Notes under the pieces: generated by a model | Seen by the model: the letters and a program-made list of their open reading frames with translations, nothing else | Told to the model about the DNA's origin: nothing | The model's database searches: none | Source of the DNA: Streptomyces sp. KMM 9044 | GTDB lineage: Bacteria; Actinomycetota; Actinomycetes; Streptomycetales; Streptomycetaceae | Length of the DNA stretch: 64,000 bases | Direction: 5' to 3' | Assembly: GCF_024701375.2 (NCBI RefSeq) | Contig: NZ_CP113910.1 | Coordinates: forward strand, 1,178,001 to 1,242,000 | Made by a program: the position numbers and the translations under genes | Shown: piece by piece, positions 59,998 through 64,000 of the stretch | Layout: every line of letters begins with the position of its first letter | Numbering within the stretch: position 1 is the stretch's first letter

Positions 59998-60014
59998 GTC
60001 AACAGTTTGTTGAA
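59998..60014. promoter_or_regulatory. candidate AllR operator before the urate operon
   Basis: GTCAAC AGTTT GTTGAA, upstream of uraD on the minus strand. It has the same 6-5-6 layout as the sites before allB and aceB, with a one-base difference between arms. Confidence 0.7.
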
Positions 60015-60077
60015 AAACGCGACAGTCGGGCCGCTCCCGAAACCGGCCGGAGTCCTTCAGGGGCCTTCGGGCGACCC

Positions 60078-60446
60078 TCAGGAGCCCTTCTCCCGGTTGA
60101 GGTAGTTGTAGACGGTGAAGCGGCTGACGCCGAGCGCGCCCGCCACCGTCTCGACGCCGTGCCGGACCGCGAAGGCACCGCGCGCCTCCAGACCGCGGAC
60201 GATCTCCTGCTTGGTCCTGCGGTCCAGGCCGGCGAGGGGCCGGCCGTGCCGGCGCTCCAGCGCGGCGAGGATGTGATCGAGGGAGTCGGCGAGCTGGGGC
60301 AGGCGCACGGCGACGGCGTCGGCGCCTTCCCAGGCGAGGACGACGTCGTCGGGACCGGCCTCGTCGGGCGGGAGCAGCTGCCCGCCCATGGCGTCGACGA
60401 GCGGCTTGACCGCAGCGACGAACGGCTCGTCCGCCACACCGCTCAT
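60078..60446 (-). CDS. helix-turn-helix protein upstream of the urate operon
   Basis: Protein of 122 residues. The first 75 residues are of unknown fold (EPFVAAVKPLVDAMGGQLLPP). The C-terminus is a Fis/PucR-like helix-turn-helix (GRPLAGLDRRTKQEIVRGL, then VETVAGALGVSRFTVYNYL). Its position 156 bp before uraD suggests a local regulator or a pathway-linked adaptor, but the direction of control is unknown. ATG at 60446 overlaps the stop of the preceding small gene (ATGA). Confidence 0.75.
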   Translation of the reverse strand: MSGVADEPFVAAVKPLVDAMGGQLLPPDEAGPDDVVLAWEGADAVAVRLPQLADSLDHILAALERRHGRPLAGLDRRTKQEIVRGLEARGAFAVRHGVETVAGALGVSRFTVYNYLNREKGS

Positions 60447-60694
60447 CCCCTGCCCTCCGCGATCACGTTGACCTGGAGCGAGACCCGGGTCGCGCCGGCC
60501 TCCAGGCTGCGGCGCAGCAGCGCGTCCACAGCGTCGAGGACCACGTCGGCACCCCCCTCCGCGGTGTTTCCGAACGGCCCGACGTCCACCGAGTCCAGCG
60601 CGGCCCCCTCCACGACCTCCCGGGCCACCACCGCGTGCGCGGGCGCCTCGTCCAGATCGAAGGGCTCGGTCGTGAACTCCACTCTCAATCGCAT
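60443..60694 (-). CDS. small YqgV/thiamine-binding-like protein
   Basis: Protein of 83 residues with an alternating strand-helix pattern: RLRVEFTTEPFDLDEAPAHAV, VGPFGNTAEGGADVVLDAV and ATRVSLQVNVIAEG. This recalls the MTH1187/YkoF-type ferredoxin-like fold proteins that bind thiamine or related small ligands; the assignment is tentative. The stop overlaps the helix-turn-helix gene's start by 4 nt, so they form an operon, possibly as ligand sensor and DNA-binding partner. Confidence 0.55.
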   Translation of the reverse strand: MRLRVEFTTEPFDLDEAPAHAVVAREVVEGAALDSVDVGPFGNTAEGGADVVLDAVDALLRRSLEAGATRVSLQVNVIAEGRG

Positions 60695-61371
60695 TGCGCC
60701 CCCAGAAAACGCCCCTGACCTGCACTTTCCCCTGGATCCCCCACAGTGAGGGCACATCGGGGCACGACAGGGACGCACTAGTCGACTGCTGCACAGTCGC
60801 GATACACCCCGGCCGATCGATTTCACTGGGGCGGAGCCACGTCGTCCGCCACGAGGCGACCCTAACCGACCGGGACGCCCTCCACCCTGTACGTGACCAG
60901 GCCTCCCGCGCGGCGCCATGGCCCCAGGGCAGGCCGTCAGCCCGGTGCGGTGCCCCTGGCCGTGTACGGATGTCCTCTCGGACGACCGAGCGACCGCGAC
61001 CGGTACCGACGCACACACTCACGCAGCAGGAGAGTGCGGAGGGCACGCGCAGCCGATGTCCGTTCGGCAGGTGCCCCGAGCCCAGTCCGGAGCGCAGACG
61101 CCGCACCCTCCGGGAGCCGAAGGCGTCGCCGCTCACACCGAGGCCGTCCCCCTTCGGCCGGAGCGGCCGGAGCGGTCCGCGAAGACCGCCCCCGGTGCGG
61201 TGGTCTTCGCGCTGTCCAGGAGGAGCCGAACACCGCCGGGCCGGGGCTGCGGGGAGGTGATCGGCGCTTCCCGTACCGCGACGCCGGAGAAATGCCCGGC
61301 CTCCCCGCGGACAGGCTCTCGACGTGCGGTGGCCACTGCGCCTGTCACGGGGCTCCGGTGCGCCCCGGCGG
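60695..61371. other. no recognisable gene apart from a terminator
   Basis: About 680 bp between two minus-strand genes. The open frames here are Arg/Pro-rich and do not look like proteins. It should hold the promoter of the 60694 gene. The stem-loop at 61178-61211 is listed separately. Confidence 0.4.
61178..61211. terminator. stem-loop downstream of prfC
   Basis: CGCGAAGACCGCC (61178-61190) pairs with GGTGGTCTTCGCG (61199-61211), one G-T pair, with an 8-nt loop. It lies 160 bp after the prfC stop on the minus strand. Confidence 0.65.
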
Positions 61372-62973
61372 TCAGTCGTGGGCTGCGACGAGGTGCTCCA
61401 GCCGTGCGCCGGGGAACTCCCGCTGGAAGGAGCCCGCCTGCCAGCGGTCGGGGAAGAGTGCGAGCTGGGCCTTGTCCCGGATGCGGGTGAGGGCCTCGCC
61501 CTTGACGATGCGGGAGCCGTTGAGCGCCTCGGCGCCGGCGGCGTCGGTTGACCGGGCCAGGTGGTAGGGCAGCATCTCCAGCCTCACGGCGGCGGAGAAC
61601 TCGCCGGCCATGCGCGTGGTGACGACGTCGAACTGCATGGGCCCCACGGCCGCGAGCACGGGCGCCTGCTCGCCGCGCAGGTCGGAGGACAGGACCTGGA
61701 CCACGCCCTCCTCGTCCAGCTGCGCGATGCCGCGCCGGAACTGCTTGGAGCGGGACAGGTCGACCGGTCGGACCACCGCGAAGTGCTCGGGCGCGAAGGT
61801 CGGCATCGGCGGGAACACGGCCGGCCGGTCGGTGTGGAGGGTGTCGCCGACGCGCAGCGAGGCGGCGTTGACCAGGCCGACCACGTCGCCCGGGTAGGCG
61901 AGGTCGACCATGGAGCGGTCCTGGCCGAAGACGCTGTGCGCGTACTTGGTGGCGAACGGCTTGCCGGAGGCGGCACGGGTGACGGTCATGCCCCGTTCGA
62001 AGACGCCCGAGCACACCCGCATGAACGCGATCCGGTCACGGTGAGCGGGGTCCATGTTGGCCTGCACCTTGAACACCAGTCCCGAGAACGGCGCGTCCAC
62101 CGGCCGGCTCCCTCCACCCTCCAGTGCGCGCGGGCCGGGCGGCGGGGCGAGGTCGACGACGGCGTCCAGCAGCAGCCGCACCCCGATGTTGGAGACCGCC
62201 GCGCCGAAGAAGACCGGCGTGGTCCGGCCCGCCAGGAACGCCTCCCGGTCGTGCACGGCGCCGTCGGCCCGCAGCAGCTCCAGCTCCTCGAGCGCCTCGC
62301 CCCAGTCCGCACCCTCCTCCAGCTCGGCCTGGTGGGCCGGGACGGCTTCCTCGGTCGCCTCGTGCGCGCCGCCGGGCGTGCGGGTGTAGCGCAGCATCCG
62401 CTCCGGCTCGCGTACGTCGATCAGTCCGCGCAGGTGTCCGGCCTCGCCGACCGGCCAGGTGACGGGGGTGGGCCCGAGACGGAACTCCCGCTCGATCTCG
62501 TCGAGAAGTTCCAGGGCGTCGCGTCCGGGGCGGTCCCACTTGTTGATGAACGTGATCACCGGGATGCCGCGGTGCCGGCAGACGTCGAACAGCTTGCGGG
62601 TCTGCTCCTCCAGGCCCTTGGCCGCGTCCACGAGCATCACCGCGCAGTCCACCGCCGCCAGCACCCGGTAGGTGTCCTCGGAGAAGTCCGCGTGACCGGG
62701 AGTGTCCAGCAGGTTCAGCACACACCCGCGGTGCGCGAACTGCAGCACCGCCGAGGTCACCGAGATCCCGCGGGCCTTCTCCATCTCCATCCAGTCCGAC
62801 GCCACCCCGCGCCGCCCGGCCTTGCCGTGCACCGCGCCCGCCTGGGTGATGGCCTGCGCGTGCAGGGCGAGGGCCTCGGTCAGCGTGGACTTGCCCGCGT
62901 CCGGATGACTGATCACCGCGAACGTACGCCGTCGGGCCGCCTCGGCAGCCGCCCGGTCCCGGGAGGCACTCAT
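61372..62973 (-). CDS. prfC: peptide chain release factor 3
   Basis: GTPase of 533 residues that removes RF1/RF2 from the ribosome after termination. G motifs: G1 VISHPDAGKSTLTEAL (residues 20-35), G2 KARGISVTSAVL, G3 LLDTPGHADFSEDTYR, G4 ITFINKWDRPGRD. The RF3-specific C-terminal part follows (SRSKQFRRGIAQLDEEGVVQV, VLAAVGPMQFDVV, LARSTDAAGAEAL). Length is normal. Its ATG overlaps the stop of the small upstream frame as ATGA, suggesting coupling. RF3 is not universal in Actinobacteria. Confidence 0.95.
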   Translation of the reverse strand: MSASRDRAAAEAARRRTFAVISHPDAGKSTLTEALALHAQAITQAGAVHGKAGRRGVASDWMEMEKARGISVTSAVLQFAHRGCVLNLLDTPGHADFSEDTYRVLAAVDCAVMLVDAAKGLEEQTRKLFDVCRHRGIPVITFINKWDRPGRDALELLDEIEREFRLGPTPVTWPVGEAGHLRGLIDVREPERMLRYTRTPGGAHEATEEAVPAHQAELEEGADWGEALEELELLRADGAVHDREAFLAGRTTPVFFGAAVSNIGVRLLLDAVVDLAPPPGPRALEGGGSRPVDAPFSGLVFKVQANMDPAHRDRIAFMRVCSGVFERGMTVTRAASGKPFATKYAHSVFGQDRSMVDLAYPGDVVGLVNAASLRVGDTLHTDRPAVFPPMPTFAPEHFAVVRPVDLSRSKQFRRGIAQLDEEGVVQVLSSDLRGEQAPVLAAVGPMQFDVVTTRMAGEFSAAVRLEMLPYHLARSTDAAGAEALNGSRIVKGEALTRIRDKAQLALFPDRWQAGSFQREFPGARLEHLVAAHD

Positions 62974-63308
62974 CGCACCGCCTCCGCGTCCGCCGGCCGG
63001 GCCGGGGACCCGTGCGGGGAACGAGCGAATTCCTCCGCCTGCCCCGACCGCCGACGCGGGTCCTCACACCGCGCATCGGCTTCGACCCAGTACTTGCGCA
63101 ACCGTGTCACCAGTTCCTCGTGTACGTCACTGTCACTCTCCGGCAAGGGCGAACCGCCGGCGGGAAGCCGCTCCAGCATTCCGGAGCAGCCCGTACGCCC
63201 TCCGGACAGAAGTCCAGCGGCCTCGTACGCCACGCCGCCTCGCGTACCAACTCTCTCACCGAACCAGTAACCTACTCTAACGTCAGGGTAGGCCAATGGT
63301 CGCTGCAC
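62970..63308 (-). CDS. small hypothetical protein upstream of prfC
   Basis: Frame of 112 codons; the part from the Met at 63179 (LERLPAGGSPLPESDSDVH, ELVTRLRKYWVEADARCED) looks most protein-like. The tail is Arg/Pro/Ser-rich. Its stop overlaps the prfC start by 4 nt, which supports translation. No family recognised. It could be a leader frame for prfC rather than a functional protein. Confidence 0.4.
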   Translation of the reverse strand: MQRPLAYPDVRVGYWFGERVGTRGGVAYEAAGLLSGGRTGCSGMLERLPAGGSPLPESDSDVHEELVTRLRKYWVEADARCEDPRRRSGQAEEFARSPHGSPARPADAEAVR

Positions 63309-63671
63309 GAGGGCAGCCCCGACGGGCCGCCGTCGTCACGTGGCGCCGCCCACGACCGTCCACGGGCGAAAGCCGGCCGTGTCACCGGCCGTCCGATCCC
63401 GCATCGGCGCCGGGAAACCCCGCGGGACGAGGAGCGGGACGGGCGAACCACCGCGGTCCCGCTCCGTCGAGAACCAATCGCGGCTGACGCCGCACCGTCC
63501 CAACGGTCTCACGCCCTCGCACGATCACGCTTCGCCGTACACTTCGGACCGGGCGCGGACGACTCCCCGGTCGTCTCCCTTCCTTCCCCAGGCGTGTTCC
63601 ACGCACCCGGTTCGACGCTCCACGGGGCAGGCGGGGAGCCACCTCGAAGGGCTCTCCGATAACGTCGGGAT
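63309..63671. other. no recognisable gene
   Basis: About 360 bp between divergent genes. Open frames are Arg/Ser-rich shadows. It should contain the RNase J promoter and that of the prfC unit. Confidence 0.4.
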
Positions 63672-64000
63672 ATGAGCCATCCGCACCCCGAACTCAAAGC
63701 CGCCCCTCCCCTGCCCGAAGGAGGGCTGAGGGTCACCGCCCTGGGCGGCCTGGGCGAAATCGGCCGCAACATGACCGTCTTCGAGCACGCCGGCAAGCTG
63801 CTCGTCGTGGACTGCGGGGTCCTGTTCCCCGAGGAGACGCAGCCCGGGGTGGACGTGATCCTTCCCGACTTCACCTCGATCCGGGACCGCCTGGACGACA
63901 TCGCGGCCGTCGTCCTGACCCACGGACACGAGGACCACATCGGGGGTGTGCCCTATCTGCTGCGCGAGCGGTCCGACATTCCCGTCGTCGGCTCGAAGCT
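63672..64000 (+). CDS. rnj: ribonuclease J, 3' end outside window
   Basis: N-terminal 109 residues of RNase J, a metallo-beta-lactamase/beta-CASP exo- and endoribonuclease of RNA decay. LRVTALGGLGEIGRNMTVFE and LLVVDCGVLFPEETQPGVD open the fold; VLTHGHEDHIGGVPYLL is the zinc-binding HxHxDH motif. ATG at 63672 follows GTCGGGAT. The gene runs off the right edge; the beta-CASP domain and C-terminal part are not visible. Confidence 0.95.
   Translation, partial: MSHPHPELKAAPPLPEGGLRVTALGGLGEIGRNMTVFEHAGKLLVVDCGVLFPEETQPGVDVILPDFTSIRDRLDDIAAVVLTHGHEDHIGGVPYLLRERSDIPVVGSK

Overview
The window is chromosomal DNA of a Streptomyces-type actinomycete. GC is very high, the third codon position is almost always G or C, GTG starts are common, and neighbouring genes often overlap by ATGA or GTGA. 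The gene families (pSAM2-like integrative element, DUF397, DUF5955, IucA/IucC pair, AllR-controlled purine degradation, RNase J) fit that genus. The stretch from about 20.7 to 42 kb resembles, from memory only, the SCO6243-SCO6262 neighbourhood of S. coelicolor. No tRNA, rRNA or CRISPR array was recognised.

Left part (1-20.4 kb): a mobile and polymorphic-toxin region. A degraded secreted RHS/YD-repeat gene (20440 to about 16805, minus) leads into a frameshifted Hint-plus-toxin tip (16760-15978), whose putative immunity gene overlaps it by ATGA (15981-15589). Further along the same strand lie two detached toxin-tip cassettes, each starting with a remnant of the Hint end (motif ATPVLVHN). One encodes an HNH nuclease tip plus a DUF4265 protein (6736-5869). 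The other encodes a deaminase-like tip (HTE...PCxxC) plus an Imm10-like protein (2465-1594). This is the layout of an RHS locus that can exchange its toxic end. It has been split by an actinomycete integrative and conjugative element (about 7.4-15.5 kb: DUF7848, GntR, a three-winged-helix regulator, SCO3933-type protein, TraSA-like FtsK, RepSA-like rolling-circle Rep, Xis, tyrosine integrase). An IS982 element has landed in the promoter region of the element's GntR gene. Between the two cassettes an ISAs1 element (2731-5821) is itself interrupted by an IS1380 element (2982-4699), with a 4-bp CCAG target duplication and matching terminal repeats. A second IS1380-type transposase enters at the left edge.

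Middle part (20.7-47.4 kb): ordinary chromosome. A SWIM protein and a SNF2 helicase overlap. A ROK sugar kinase, its membrane-protein partner, a GntR regulator and a divergent Gfo/Idh/MocA dehydrogenase share a TTGTCCGGACAA-type operator. A receptor-like Ser/Thr kinase lies next to an FHA-flavoprotein fusion. The allantoin block follows: allantoicase, allantoinase, the IclR repressor AllR, a MobA/MocA-like nucleotidyltransferase and malate synthase. Then come a HipA-like kinase, two CNNM/CBS membrane proteins, a DUF4383 protein and a PPOX-family protein.

Right part (47.5-64 kb): a divergent pair of IucA/IucC siderophore synthetases, a VWA protein operon, an HxlR regulator with divergent alaA-type aminotransferase, a thioesterase, and the urate operon (OHCU decarboxylase, hydroxyisourate hydrolase, urate oxidase, 8-oxoguanine deaminase). 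Release factor 3 and the start of RNase J end the window. Three copies of one inverted repeat (TCAAC-N5-TTGAA core) lie before allantoinase, malate synthase and the urate operon. They suggest that one regulator, most likely AllR, ties together urate to allantoin to glyoxylate to malate across 22 kb.
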